DNA of 64,000 nt from Acestrorhynchus altus (taxonomy: Eukaryota > Chordata > Actinopteri > Characiformes > Acestrorhynchidae). Below are positions 22,348 to 34,580 of the stretch, piece by piece; the stretch's first letter is position 1, and every line of letters starts with the position of its first letter. Made by a program: the position numbers and the translations under genes. The stretch spans positions 20,508,621 through 20,572,620 of the forward strand of contig CM067507.1 of the NCBI GenBank assembly GCA_034509495.1, read 5' to 3'. The notes beneath the pieces were generated by a model. It ran no database searches and was not told where the DNA came from. It was given only the letters and a program-made list of their open reading frames with translations.

Positions 22348-25300
22348 TGATGCAGACAAATAAAAAAGTCCCTGAAGAATGCAAGATCTCTGCAGGCTGT
22401 TAAGGTCACTGCCCGCAGGGCTTTATTATGCTCCATCTTGGTGTCCCATGATGCCATAGAACTGCACCTAAGCACACTAATACCCATATTAGCCTTCTCG
22501 TCGCCCTCTAATGCCTTTTTTCCTTGCCTCTCATCTGCCTACTTCCCTACTTAATCCTGTCTTAAGCCAGACCGTAATTAACCAGGATGACCAGCTGATG
22601 GAAAGCAGGGAAAGACTCTCACAGCACTGACCTGGACAAAGAAACAAGTCAGCTATACATGCAGACACCATACGTGACTGGTACAGCCCAATGAATTGTT
22701 TGTCAAAGACTAAAGAAGCAAGAAAACCATCTCTATCTCTTCTGCCATTCAGCAGCCCCATCTCCTTATGGTTCACGTCTGTGGAGCTATTGTACTTTGC
22801 ATCTGGTTAAAATGTGAATCCATCAGCTTCCTTGGGCCAATAAACAGACACCCACAAAAGAGGAACAAAATGCACATCCTCTTTGTTGCTGAAATTCAGA
22901 CCCTCCTCTGCAAAGCATAGAATGGCTTGCATGGGCAGCGTGCATTCATATGGATTTTTGCTAATTATGAGGCACTGGCTAGCCACTGCCTCACCTCAAG
23001 GCCCATGAACGAGAAAAGCTGGCTCATACTTCAGATACAGAGTAATAACAAAGGCCAAGCAGCCATTTTTGCTCAAAGCCTCACCTATACAGCCCTCCCA
23101 CCGCACATCCAGTCCTGCTTTGGAACTGGCTCATGTTGAAGCCCTGGAAAGCTGCTAACATTTTTAAAAAGGGAGAAAAGAGCGTTTGATCAAGCTTTCT
23201 CCCTTAACACCCTCAAGGCTCAAAAATCCCAAATCTTCATTCTCATTCATCCTGCATGTGTGGATAAATACAGAGACAGGCTACAATAAAGCACAGTAAA
23301 AACTCAACAGCCTCAGTCCTTAGGAGGCCAAAGCTCAGCAGCCATTGATCTACGCACCTGAAGGCAGCAATTACACATGTCTCACATGTAAAGGAGCCAA
23401 AAATGTGTCTTGGTCCCCGAGAACAACTGTGATATACTGATGACTAGATACAGTAGAAATAGTCAAAATGTCTCAGACAGTCACATCTCATTCCTGAGCA
23501 CAAGTGCACGCTGTGAGACTGTTCTTGGTGTGAAGATTCAGACACTTCCTCCCATGACAACAGCCAAACTTGTGCACGTTCACCCAAACACATGCATAAG
23601 CATTATGGAAGTCATCTGAAGACTGTATGCTGATACAGTGAGGCAGAGCATGAAGGACAGTGAAGGTAGAGGGGAGAAGAGAGAAGGACAGAAATGACAA
23701 CAAAAAAGAAGAATGAGAAGAAATACAGAGTAACAAATGGAGGAAAAAGGTCTCTGCAACTAATCAAGAAAGGGCTACCAAGGAAAGGGTCCAGGAGAGG
23801 GAGGCAGCAAGGCTCTGGAGAAAACAATAAGTTCTTTCTGACAAGCGGCGGTGGTCAGATGAATAGCCTTCTGCTTTCTGTCCTCCAGCAAACACCTGGG
23901 GCTCCGCAACCAATGACCATTTGCGTCCTTTGCTCATTCAATTACATTCATATTAGATTTATATAACTCTAACCCACACATCTAATCCCGTGCATCAGGT
24001 TTTGATTTGTTGGTCATCTTCTTCGGTGCGCCAAGCAAGAGTTGGCAGTCTTTCCACCGATGTCACTTGGAAGGCATGCGAGAGAGATCACTCACTAAGG
24101 CACACACATAGAACTAGGCGTAGGAGTGAGGAGGTATTCAGAGTCAAAGGGAGAGTGAATGATGAGGAGTACTGGATTTCAAGCTCAGTCTATCCTATTT
24201 TTTTCCAAAAGCTATCAGCATCCTCTTAGTCGTAAGTGTAGCTGAAGTGTAGGGACTGAATATGGTAAAGAGGGCTCTTTTCCAGACCTGGATTTAAGCT
24301 AGATCTCGTCTTAATATGGCCCAATTACGGTGGAAAACTGAGGGTTCTTTCAAACTAGACAATGGAAATTGCTCAGCTTCTGAAATTCTTTGAACTGCTT
24401 CTAATCAGTGCCCACATTACGCAAATCTTCCTGCATATAGCAAGGCTTTTCAGCTATGGCTTTTACGTCAAGTGCATTATTTCCCAAGTTATTTCTGTTT
24501 CCTGGACTTATGCAAGTGACAGCGAAGTGGCTTTTTAGAAAGAAAAAAAAACAAATGGGCTGTGTGAGAAAACATCTCAAGCAAATGGTTTTCAGAGAGT
24601 CAGGAGAGTGTCTTCTGCACCTAGTTTTGACTTTGGGGCACAGCAGAAAGGAGGTGTACAGGTCATTAGTCCTGCAGATATTTAGATTTCTAGATATACA
24701 GTATTTAAAGTAACAGAATTTTTAAACCTGATTTCAACCAACGGTTTGCAGGCGTTAACTCTTGGGTTCATCTCGGAATCCAGAGAGCTGTTTTCTAGGC
24801 CTCATAACTCAGGATCAGAGTAACCTACAGACATGATACACATATCATAGCAAACTACAAGACAATACAAATAAAAAAAATACGTCAAACTACAAAATTG
24901 GTTCTAAACTTTTAAAATACACTGAAAATATTTTCAAGGTGTTTCAAAGAACAGAAAACCAAGACTATAAGACTTATAATAGAATAATAAGCTGAAAAAT
25001 GCTTTAGTGTTTCTTTAACCTTTGAACTCTTTTAGTTATTTATGTCGAGTAGCTAATATGTACAATTCAGTAATCACTACGCAGCATTTTTGATACTAAG
25101 CAACTGACACATGGGCCCACATACAGGGTCTTAAGGTTGTAGGGGTTAAACCAGTGCTTAGCACATTGCTTCCAGCCCCCTGGAGAATCACAGTCAAATA
25201 AAAGTCGGTGAGAAAAAGCCTGTTCAACATGCAGGCAGAGACCACAGGGCCGAAGGGTAGGGGTCACTCTGCATCCCTCACACAGACAGACAGGTGACAG

Positions 25301-28100
25301 AGAGAGCAGTTCAGGGAGAACGGGCAGGTGTGAAGGAGAGGTGTGCTGGGGCAGTGTAGTCCCAGCTGACACCTGGCGCAGTCATGCCATAACCTGTCAA
25401 GAGTAGCTGTCACACCAGGGCAAAGTCAGCCACAAAGGAAGGGAGAGACATGCAGTGAGGGGAAAGGAGAGAGAGAGAAAGAGAGAAGGAGGAAAAATAA
25501 TGTGAGAGCACGACAGACAGAGAGTGAGAGAAAGAGTGTGAGAGACAGCAAAACTAATAGACAGAATGTTGCATTTCAAGTGACATGACACGGGGTGTAT
25601 AAAAAAAGAAGGCTGAGAGACAGAACCCAGGCAGCAGGTAAAACATTTCCAGCTTGAAGTGTGAATCTCAACAGTTTAAATTAGGCTGTTGAAACAGGCA
25701 GCTATAATTCATTTAACGAAGCACGAGGCTGAAAGCCCTGCACACCTCCAGCTCACTCTCTCACTCGTAAGGACTTAATGAAAGCAATGCGATAATGGGC
25801 AGAATGATGTCTGACTGCCACAGGGACATTTGTTTAATGATGCCCACAGGAAGAAGCTAACTTAGCTTACCAACCCAAATTTCCCTTGATGTGGAAGAAT
25901 CTGGTCTGCAAAGATCTGCTAACAAAGTTGATGACATCAAAAATGAAAAAATACACTGTTGATTTTTTTTTATTGTTGTTATACGGTTTGCTTGGAAAAA
26001 AGTGCTCATTAATGTTCATTTGCTACATACTTTTATAACTACAAAGTTCACATGCAGTCTTTCTGACAGTCTGCAGCGAACTACAGAAAGTGCTGGGGGG
26101 GGAACTAACTTCAGTTTCTGTAGTTTTTCATTGAACCATGAAAAAAAGACCTCAGTGTCTGATTAATCCAATTAAAGTCAATAAGTCAATAGTATGAATA
26201 TATAATGATCACAATAAGGTACATGATTTTTCAAGGCAACAAATCTAAGAAGTGACAGAATATGTATATGAAATTACAAAATATGCTCATTTCGAAATGC
26301 AGCGCACAGCTTGCATGTACATATGGTACATCTGGGGCATAACAACACATATTATGAGATTTTATACCATTTTTATTTCTGAAGCAAATATTTTTTTACA
26401 GCTGAACTGAAAGTGTTTGGATTATCTTGAATATATGTATTTTATACATATGTATTCATGACTAATTGACTTTTTGTTGGAAACTAATGTTATTTAGTTG
26501 GTGATGTCATCACACAGGTTTTACGTGATAAACAGGAGCGGTGTGGGATGAATCTGAACCATGATTTCATATGAAAAGTTTAACCACACATTGCTGGCTG
26601 GTTATGAATAAAGCCACGCTCTTCAACAAAAAGAGCTGGTTATGTGGCAAACTAAGAATGATCTGGTCTGACCCTGTCAAAGTAAACCTCACTGTAACAA
26701 ACACAGCAATAATACAAAATACTTTCAAACTGAAAGCTACATCTCCTTTTCTTACATTTTATTGCTACTACTACATGTTTGGATTTATATTTTAACATTA
26801 ATACAGATACTGGAGTTTAATTTGAGTTTTTATTATCAGAAAATGGCATTAAAACAGTGCATTTCTGAATAAACGTTTCATCTTCATTGTCTTCAGTTAG
26901 TTAACAAATGCATAAAACAACCTACATATGATGATTTTAATGAATAATGCAGCAGCATATGGCACATATCAAGCAAGTTTTAATGAGTAAATTTAATCCA
27001 ATTCTAAAGATTACTGGAGTTCTATAGTAAAAGCACTCTCAGTTCTTAACATGCATATTGTCACGCACACAACTCATCTTTTATTGCCTGATAATTTAAA
27101 TGACCATTTCACAACATCATTGCACCTCTTGGTTTTGAACATGCAATATTTTCTCTTGTGTAACAGAGTAAGAAAACATCCTTATTTTAGGTGATTTCAC
27201 TCAATTAAACACTGTTAGATAATGCAACACACAGCCCCAGACTAACACCATGCTTTCATCTCAGGGCAGCACACGGGACTCTCTTGTTATAACTGGGGAG
27301 ACCAGGCACTGAAATAGGAGGCCAGTGATTTTGTTGTGCTAGTGGAGAAACATCCACTCTCTGCAATATTAAGTTGAAAAATCTGGAACTTGGACAATTG
27401 TCCTTTCAAAGTAAATGAAAAGGGAAAAAACACAGGACAGATCTCAACCCCAACTGTGTGGTCCAAACCATGGCTTAAACAAATAAATATACTATATAGA
27501 TTGCTTACATTAAGACATCAGCAGAACTTTTTCAGCACCTGCAGCTCCATTCTCTCACAAATACCAAACATCTAAGAAAAGGAACTCAAAATCACAACCA
27601 TTACAGTTTATAGTTGATGTATATAACTTCCAGTTATTTGAGCATAGGTACATGCCTAGCATAAGCCACTTCTCTACCTATCATACTTTCCTCTAATAGG
27701 GTTTAACCAGATGCCATCAGTGGTAGTGTTTAAAAAAAACAAAAACATATGACACCAAAAACAAACTGTCACATTGCCAATCCTTAAATGTCAGTATAGT
27801 GTTTGAAATTCATATTTTTAATATGTCTTGTTAAAAATATGAATTGTTACATCAAAAGTGAAATTTAATTAGATTCCTGATCTTAATTCATGACAGAAAA
27901 GCACCTAGACATTCTGGCTCCTAAAGTAGTTTAATATTTCATAATATTAACTAAATTCAGGGAGCTGATCTAAGCCAAACTCTAAGCTGGGGTCTCCAGC
28001 CAGAATCATAGGGCAACAACCTTCCACCTCTGAGCGCTGGGAAATATTTCAACTTTAACAGCCCCACAGTGAATTTCCACTGAAATATTAACAACGTTCC
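22348..28100. other. 5.7 kb with no gene established
   Basis: Mostly AT-rich, apparently single-copy DNA. It contains a GA-rich purine tract (25440-25560), a moderately GC-rich stretch (25060-25400) and a perfect hairpin at 27807-27845 (15-base arms, 9-base loop). The frames of 60-101 codons have no domain, no splice support and no codon bias that I can see. Confidence 0.4.
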
Positions 28101-28139
28101 AATATGCAGAACATATCAGCAGGTCCAGAGACACAGGCT

Positions 28140-28414
28140 GAGGTAAAATTTGAAAAGCGGCCAAGCGAGCTAAAAATAAACACGCGCGACAGCGGCCTCT
28201 CCGAGGATGGGGTGAGGAGTAGGACTCGGAGCATCTGTCTTGCAGACCCACTTTCTGTTTGCAGAGATGGCGGCTGCTGGCGCTGCGGGGAGGGAGCATG
28301 GGGCTGCTGGGCATCAGAGTGGGAGATGGCTCATCTGCTATGGGGGGTGGGAGTGGGGGGGGTCCAGCAGCCCTGGCACTTTGCCCGTCACCCAGCTTGA
28401 GAAGAGTGAGTGAG
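28140..28414 (+). other. GC-rich exon-like patch
   Basis: This is an island of CpG-containing sequence in AT-rich surroundings. Two pyrimidine-tract acceptors end at 28245 and 28264, and two consensus donors of type GTGAGT begin at 28406 and 28415. Between them lies ATGGCGGCTGC at 28267, in a fair start context (G at -1, A at -2). All three plus-strand frames are open because the sequence is G-rich, so the frame cannot be chosen. It could be an alternative first or internal exon of an unidentified gene, or a GC-rich regulatory patch. No domain was recognised. Confidence 0.25.
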
Positions 28415-29319
28415 GTGAGTTTCTGAAACTACAACATCACTGGGCCTGTTCCCACCACATTGGCCCATTCCCATCCCACAGATAATAAAAGGATGTGTTA
28501 ACAAAGGAATGCAATCACCAGATCCTGAACACACACTAGGATCCTATGGCATGTGGGCGTGTGAGTCAGAGAGAAAGAGTGGGAGATTTTATGGGGAATG
28601 AGTATGGCTGGGTGCATATTTATCCATAAATGCTCCTGCTTTTCTGGTGAAAGCCTTGTCAGTGGTTTCTAGAAGTTACTCTACTATGTCTAGCTACACA
28701 TACCTACTCAAGTTACCATTGTAAAAAAAAAAATATGAGACATCAATTACTGTGAGACATTTTGTTCTGAACATTTCCAACGTATGCTGTAACAAGTGGA
28801 GCGTTCTTGTGCCTCTGCTGTGCAGACACGGTTGGAAGACATCAAGCCAGCAGAAAACGTACTCTGTAGTCTGTGTAGTTTTTGCTAAGTGAACTATTAT
28901 GGTGCAAATGGAAGGAAAATGCTAATGTACAAAATGAAAAAAAGATGTTCCACATTACATCTGCAGAATATTAACATATGTCCAAATATTTCTAATGGAA
29001 GCATTCAGCTTCTCTAAGTTGCACCCGCTGCTGACACAGACGTGCAAATGCACACAGATTGTATATTCACTGTAGAGAAGTGCTGCCAGCAGAATAATAC
29101 CCTCTGGGCCAGATAAACATGAACCTGCTTGCACCAAGCTGAATGCCAGCTCTGGGCTAGAGAGGCATAAAGTCCCCCAGCACTAAACTGTGGAGCAAAG
29201 CTACTGTGCTCTCTAGAATGATGGAGCTCCATCTAATACTTTCTGGATGAGTGGAGGAGATGAGATGAGATGGTGATCATCCAGCATCCTGACCACATTA
29301 ACACTCCTGTCACTGAAGA
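28415..29319. other. no feature recognised
   Basis: AT-rich DNA, with no credible gene or repeat. Confidence 0.45.
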
Positions 29320-29535
29320 GCACAACACTCCGATGTGATAATCCAACAGGACAACACAGGAGCTTGAAGGCCTTGAAGACAGACACTATGCCATGGCTAG
29401 TCGCATCATCAGACCTATCCCTGATTGAAAATGTACAGTAACTGAGTGAGAATGTTCAAGCTACATCGGATGGATTATTGCAGAACATCAATAAGAATCT
29501 TTACTCCATGCCGAGATGTCTGTCATTTTGCGTAA
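29320..29535 (+). pseudogene. decayed Tc1-like transposase C-terminal relic
   Basis: Plus-strand pieces in separate frames, in the right order, recall the end of Tc1/mariner transposases. QQDNTGA stands for the 'QQDNARPH' aspartate block. VASSDLSLIENV stands for the 'SPDLSPIEHVW' block. LLQNINKNLYSMPRC stands for the closing 'Q-x-x-x-N-x-L-x-x-S-M-x-x-R-C' helix. Stops and frameshifts interrupt it, and no inverted ends were seen. Confidence 0.5.
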
Positions 29536-31157
29536 TGCCCAATGCCATACTGAGATACCCTACTCAAAAAATATTGCCCACATCAGTTTTTTAAGCATTT
29601 ACTTTTCCAGATAACCATTATCTACCTTCAGAATAGCATTGCGATCCAATCCTTCCTTAGGGATACAACTATGTGAGCAACTATTTTTTTTTAACAATGT
29701 CAAAATTGAAAAAGTGTGTGCACAAAGTACAGCTTCTTGCTCAGCTTAAATTCAACGTATCCAGGCAGAGATTTCCATTCCTGCATTTTTTTAAATAATT
29801 GCGATCCACACAGAGATTAAATTACACACTACTCCCTAAGCAGCATACAATGCAAGTAACAAAATTACAGATTCTAAACCTAAGTGCATTATATATTTGT
29901 AATAGATCCAAATTTGTAATAATTAATCTGCATGTAGACACTGTAATGCCTTATGTGGTTCACAGTGTAGGGAAAAGTATTTGTGACATAAAACCTTGTT
30001 TAGCTTGTTCACATGACAAAACTGAATTGACCAAAAGCAACTTTTTTGTGTATTCCGAAGGCCAAAAATACCAATATGTGTGTGCCAAAGTGAGAGCAAG
30101 AGTGTATAACAGTAAAGAACAAAACTCTTTGGTGATGTTTTTTCAACATCTCCTCTTTCCCCTTCTCCTCTAACTCATATGCGTATCCTGTTACTATATG
30201 TAATAAAACCAGATTAATACGAGCTCACCATCCCAAGTGCCCTGTAGTTTACTTTTACATCAAAGAGGCATTGGTCAAAGCAGACACAGGTTTGATGAAA
30301 TCTTAGTGGAATGGACTTGCCAGATATCAAGAATCAATACAGCATTAATCTCTCCTGGACTGGGGCACTGCAAGGCAGGCTATCAGGCCACAGAGGTGTG
30401 GAAGATGAGAGCAAGCTTGTTGTAAATCCTCCTGCCTGTCAGAGGCAGAGAGGGGCAGTGAGGAGCCGAACATTCCTTGGAGCCTCTGACACAACGGGCA
30501 TGACACATCCTCGGCCAGAGAGTTCACTACTATCATTCCTGTACTCTTCTGACCATAACAAAGACAGACATTATTATTTATTTTCCATCTCTCACATGTG
30601 CACACACACACATACACTTCCACAAAACTCACCAGAGACTCCATAAAGACCCATTTCCATTTAGCTTTGTCGTAAAACATGATCTGAAAGGTCAAAGTCA
30701 CAGAGTTTGCACATTCATTTTGTCATAAATTTAACTTTATGCATACATACAACTGTTACATACAGCCCTGCAAGAGAAAGGCCCGTGCTGAAGGAACACT
30801 GCACTGCACACTAAGATCAAATATCACTATATATCTCTTTTACTGCACAGACCTTTCACGGTACCTAATGAACCTGGAGATTCTGCACAAATGGTTCCCT
30901 CAAGTGCATATACAGTCCGTTTAATAAAACCACAAAAGCAATCGCATTTGATTACCGAACAGCAGGATAATCCATTAAGTTCAAAGAAATTATAAAGTGA
31001 GGGGTATTTTTGGACAAAGGTGAAATGGATAGTGAAAGCACAATGCAGAGAAAGCGAAACATGAAGTTTTACATTTCATTGGAGAACACACTTCAAATCC
31101 CAAGCAAACTGGTTTCTGAATATAAATGTTCTTGTCTTGTACTTACATAAAACTTTA
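29536..31157. other. no feature recognised
   Basis: AT-rich DNA. Overlapping frames at 29799-30173 and 30311-30701 show no domain. Confidence 0.4.
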
Positions 31158-31416
31158 TCCCCAACCCCATTTACACTCTATCACACACAATAGTCCGGAA
31201 ACTAGGAGGGTGAAGCCAGCCACCACCTCTTTTTGAACTGCCACCATTAGTCAACGCAATCCTGTACAGACCAGCCTCACTCTTGTTGTGATGTGAGAAG
31301 AAAGTGCCATCTACCCACCCAGAGAAACCATGGCCAATTTTGCTGTCAGAGACTCCGGCCGCAGATGTCAAGTAGCATGAGCCAAGATGCAATCCTCTGA
31401 TCTGATCCTCTGAAGA
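31158..31416 (-). mobile_element. tRNA-headed SINE, copy 2 (partial)
   Basis: This copy shares with 16980-17376, in the same order and on the same strand, the blocks 'cacctctttttgaactgc' (cctctttttaaactgc in copy 1), 'tgccatctacccacccagag' and 'catggccaattttgct'. The head region is strongly decayed and internal pieces are missing. Confidence 0.65.
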
Positions 31417-31884
31417 GAGAGGTTTTTAATTCACATCACAAATGTAAAATCTAGTTTTGATAATGCCCCTACAGAATTAAATTAATGTTATTGGACTGTA
31501 ATTAAACACGTTTTTATCATTCTATATTAAATATGAATATTCAAAGCATGTGAAAGACATTCAGCACCTTGATATGAGGCTTTTAACAGACCCTAACACA
31601 AATTCAATCTTGTATCATATATCTTATTGTTTTATTGTTTATAGTTTTTGGGGGTTTTTGGCACTGGCAAGGGTACTGGCACTAAGCTGCTGCCACTGTT
31701 TTCCAAAAACTAAATCTTGAATTTCCAGTCACTAATGGATCAGTGATGTATCTAAAACAGGTGGGAGTTTTTCCAGGCAAAACAACAATTGAAATCGAAA
31801 TTGCATTGAAATTCCTTTGTTAGATTTATATTTTACTGGTTATTGTTTTAACTGGGTTGTTCTGATCTAATTATACACAGACAG
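31417..31884. other. no feature recognised
   Basis: AT-rich DNA with no credible gene. Confidence 0.45.
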
Positions 31885-32228
31885 TAGGGCTGGGCGACAA
31901 AAAAAATCATATCCCAGTATATTTGAGCTGAATGGAGAAATACAATATACAATCGTGAAAAAATTAGGACACCCCATGAAATCCTTTTCCATCTATATTT
32001 ACTAAATGTAATCATATAGTTTAATCTTCATTTCTTCTTTATACACACTCAGTCTTATGCCCTCTACAAAGTGTGTATGTGAGAGTGCAAATGGGGGGCG
32101 GAGGGGAGCAGAGTAAAGTAAAAGCTGAGGGAGCAGAAAAAGGTTTCCACAAGATTGAAACAGAACATTTAAAAGCTTAATCAGATATCGCTTCAGCTCA
32201 TATCTTGCTCTGTTTATATACCAATCTA

Positions 32229-32735
32229 CAGGGGTTGGACAATGAAACTGAAACACCTGTCATTTTAGTGTGGGAGGTTTCATGGCTAAATCGGAGCAGC
32301 CTGGTGGCCAATCTTCATTAACTGCACATTGCACCAGTAAGAGCAGAGTGTGAAGGTTCAATTAGCAGGTAAGAGCACAGTTTTGAGAGCACACAAGATT
32401 ATGGGTGACAAAAGAGGACAAATTTTTGGTGCACATCTTGCTGGCGCATCTGTGACCAAGACAGCAAGTCTTTGTGATGTATCAAGAGCCACGGTATCCA
32501 GGGTAATGTCAGCATACCAATAAGAAGGACCAACCACATCCAACAGGATTAAATGTGGACGCAAGAGGAAGCTGCCTGAAAGGGATGTTGGGGTGCTAAC
32601 CTGCATTGTATCCAAAAAATGTCATTCCCAAGACAAATTGACGCTGTATTGGCCGCAAAAGGAGGCCCTAGAACACTGTACTAATAAATTATTGTTGTCT
32701 AAAACAGGTGTTTCAGTTTCATTGTCCAACCCCTG
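32229..32735 (+). mobile_element. internally deleted Tc1-like element, copy 2
   Basis: This 507-bp element has the same inverted ends as the copy at 10704-11226 and TA on both sides (32227-32228 and 32736-32737). It shares that copy's internal deletion junction (atccaaaaaat, then cattcccaagac), so both derive from one already deleted parent. It sits inside the hAT-like element and is therefore younger than it. Confidence 0.9.
32401..32735 (+). pseudogene. Tc1-like transposase relic (N-terminal HTH, stop-interrupted)
   Basis: The start codon at 32401 opens MGDKRGQIFGAHLAGASVTK, followed by SRATVSRVMSAYQ and a stop. The same frame then continues with GRKRKLPERD. Compared with copy 1 it lacks 12 bases after the third codon (the IPEF residues), keeps the helix-turn-helix, and has lost the entire catalytic domain through the shared deletion. 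It is not functional. Confidence 0.75.
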
Positions 32736-32768
32736 TAAATATAAACATCGATATACCACCCAGTCCTA

Positions 32769-33135
32769 CCAGATACCACAAAAAAACCCGACTAGACAAT
32801 GTTAGCAGTTCAAACCAGTTCAAGCCGTCTGTAACTTACTAATGAAATAAGACTAGTGCTGTAATGCATACACAGTAAAAGCATGGGTAAAATAAGATAA
32901 TACTTTTAATTTCAATTATTAAATTATAATTAAATTAAATTAAACCCTGACGGCTCTCCACTTCCATCCAATAGATCCAATCAAGGCACTTGGTTGTCTT
33001 TCACACACAAGTTTCCACTTTTGTAATAAATATTTTGTTCAGTAACTGACACGACTGAACAGTTGTTCTAAGCTAAATCACAATCACTTGATAATGCAAG
33101 CAGTTCCTGCTTCAGTCCTTTGGGATCTATATTCT
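32769..33135. other. no feature recognised
   Basis: AT-rich DNA with no gene or repeat recognised. Confidence 0.5.
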
Positions 33136-33561
33136 TCACACTATCACAATATTATTGTCACATTTCAGAAGAGAAACTTGATCATTCATGATTTGTATCA
33201 GGGGTGTTAACTGAGATAAATCACAACCATGCCAATAATATCCGTTTCCTAGGATTTGGATAGGGAACCCCTGGTATAACACCATGTTACCACTCTTCAG
33301 TGCATGCTTTGCCAAAGAATTTAAATTTTTGACTGATGCTTGAGACAAATAGTCCCACAATACTAAAGAAAATAATTTGAGGAATGTCCTTTTCACAGTC
33401 TTAACATACTTTAGGGAGGGAGAACAAAGGCTTTCTAACAACACAGTTGAAGCTTTTAGATCCCATATTTTAAGCTCATTTAACTCTTTTGTAGAAACAC
33501 ATTCTTTTCTGGACCCTGAGCTCAGGACTCTGTTAAGCAGCATTGCTCCTTGACCTCTCAA
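33136..33561 (-). CDS. unidentified 141-codon open frame
   Basis: The frame opens with an ATG at 33561 and runs 141 codons without a stop, which is long for DNA this AT-rich. The product has a Leu/Ser/Lys-rich first two-thirds (LKYVKTVKRTFLKLFSLVLW) and a Gly/Tyr-rich patch (YQGFPIQILGNGYYWHG). I recognise no family, signal peptide or membrane segment. There is no evident promoter, and splice sites were not found at useful positions. It may be part of an unrecognised transposon, a decayed gene or chance. Confidence 0.2.
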   Translation of the reverse strand: MRGQGAMLLNRVLSSGSRKECVSTKELNELKIWDLKASTVLLESLCSPSLKYVKTVKRTFLKLFSLVLWDYLSQASVKNLNSLAKHALKSGNMVLYQGFPIQILGNGYYWHGCDLSQLTPLIQIMNDQVSLLKCDNNIVIV

Positions 33562-34455
33562 CAGCTTTCATCTGAAGAGACCATGACACAATAAGGCATA
33601 TCACATGCAATTACCTCCACAGCCCCTCCTCAACCCCTCTCAGTTGCTTTTCTTACAACAGTTCCTTTCAGGGGGCTCAGAGAGGTTCCTGGCTATCATG
33701 CATGGTTCTGTAATGACAAAGCAGCCAAACAAAGGACCAGATAAGGGGAAATGGCAGCAGAAGAATGATTCCTTGCCCCCCTGACAACACTATGGAGAGC
33801 AAGCTGACCAGTGCTGACCTTTAGTTGAGTACCAGTAGTGGAGGACATACACAGTGACTTTGTAGATATATTGTGAAAACAAAAACTGCCTTAAATTGCT
33901 TTGTCCTGACATTGCAAAACAACAGAAACATCTATGAGAAATGCATCACCAGAAGGCTAGAGCACAGACTTAACATAATTCTGGAATTTTGAGTATCTAG
34001 TAATCATTAAAATTGTGTATAAAAATAACTTGAGATAATTAAGTCATTTAAATAAATCTGCATAAAAACACTTATAAGAAAGTAACAAATACATGTGAGT
34101 TGGTGCGTCTGTGATCATTCTCTTCACGCATGGTAAACCACATACAGTCTCACCCCCAAGACAAGTTAAAGGTGAAGAGCTTGCATAATTCTTGTAAACC
34201 TAACAGAAAATATAACTGATCAATTAATAATTACACAGGTATTTACATGTACAGGCATAGATTATTTTTCACTATTCTGTTGCATTTTTTGTTAAATTAA
34301 ACATGCTCAGTCTTACAGCATGTACTACTGCAGTACAGTCAGATGCATCATCATCATTATTATTACAATTATTAATAGTAGTAGAATTGTATGTTTAATC
34401 ACATTATGGTTCATTGTCTAGTCCAGCTTATCGGAGAACAGAAATGTAGCGTGAC
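33562..34455. other. no feature recognised
   Basis: AT-rich DNA with no gene or repeat recognised. Confidence 0.45.
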
Positions 34456-34560
34456 TAGGGCTGCACAATAAATATTGTTTTAGCTATCATGTGCATAGTT
34501 ATCCTGTGCATGTACAATAGTCACATCTCAGAATGTGTTGTCTGTGCACTATAAATTTTA
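34456..34560 (+). mobile_element. hAT-like element end (fragment)
   Basis: tagggctgcacaataaatat followed by 'catgtgcatagttat' and 'acaatagtcaca' resembles the AGGGCTGCACAAT-type end of fish hAT elements. It lies directly before a family A element. Confidence 0.45.
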
Positions 34561-34580
34561 GATTTCTGATTTCGTTTTCA

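Larger units (their letters stand above)
31885..32768. mobile_element. hAT-like element interrupted by a Tc1 copy
   Basis: The left end TAGGGCTGGGCGAC and the right end rc(TAGGACTGGGTGGTAT) form an imperfect inverted pair of the AGGGCTGGGCGATAT type seen at fish hAT ends. Flanking 8-mers (acagacag and ccagatac) agree at only five positions, so the target duplication has decayed or the ends belong to different copies. Without the nested Tc1 copy the element is about 375 bp and non-coding. A stretch near 31958-31980 (attaggacaccccatgaaa) resembles a further mariner end. Confidence 0.5.

Noticed and set aside
28006..28314. Minus-strand 102-codon Arg/Ser-rich frame
   Set aside because: It is the shadow of the GC-rich patch, where several frames on both strands are open.
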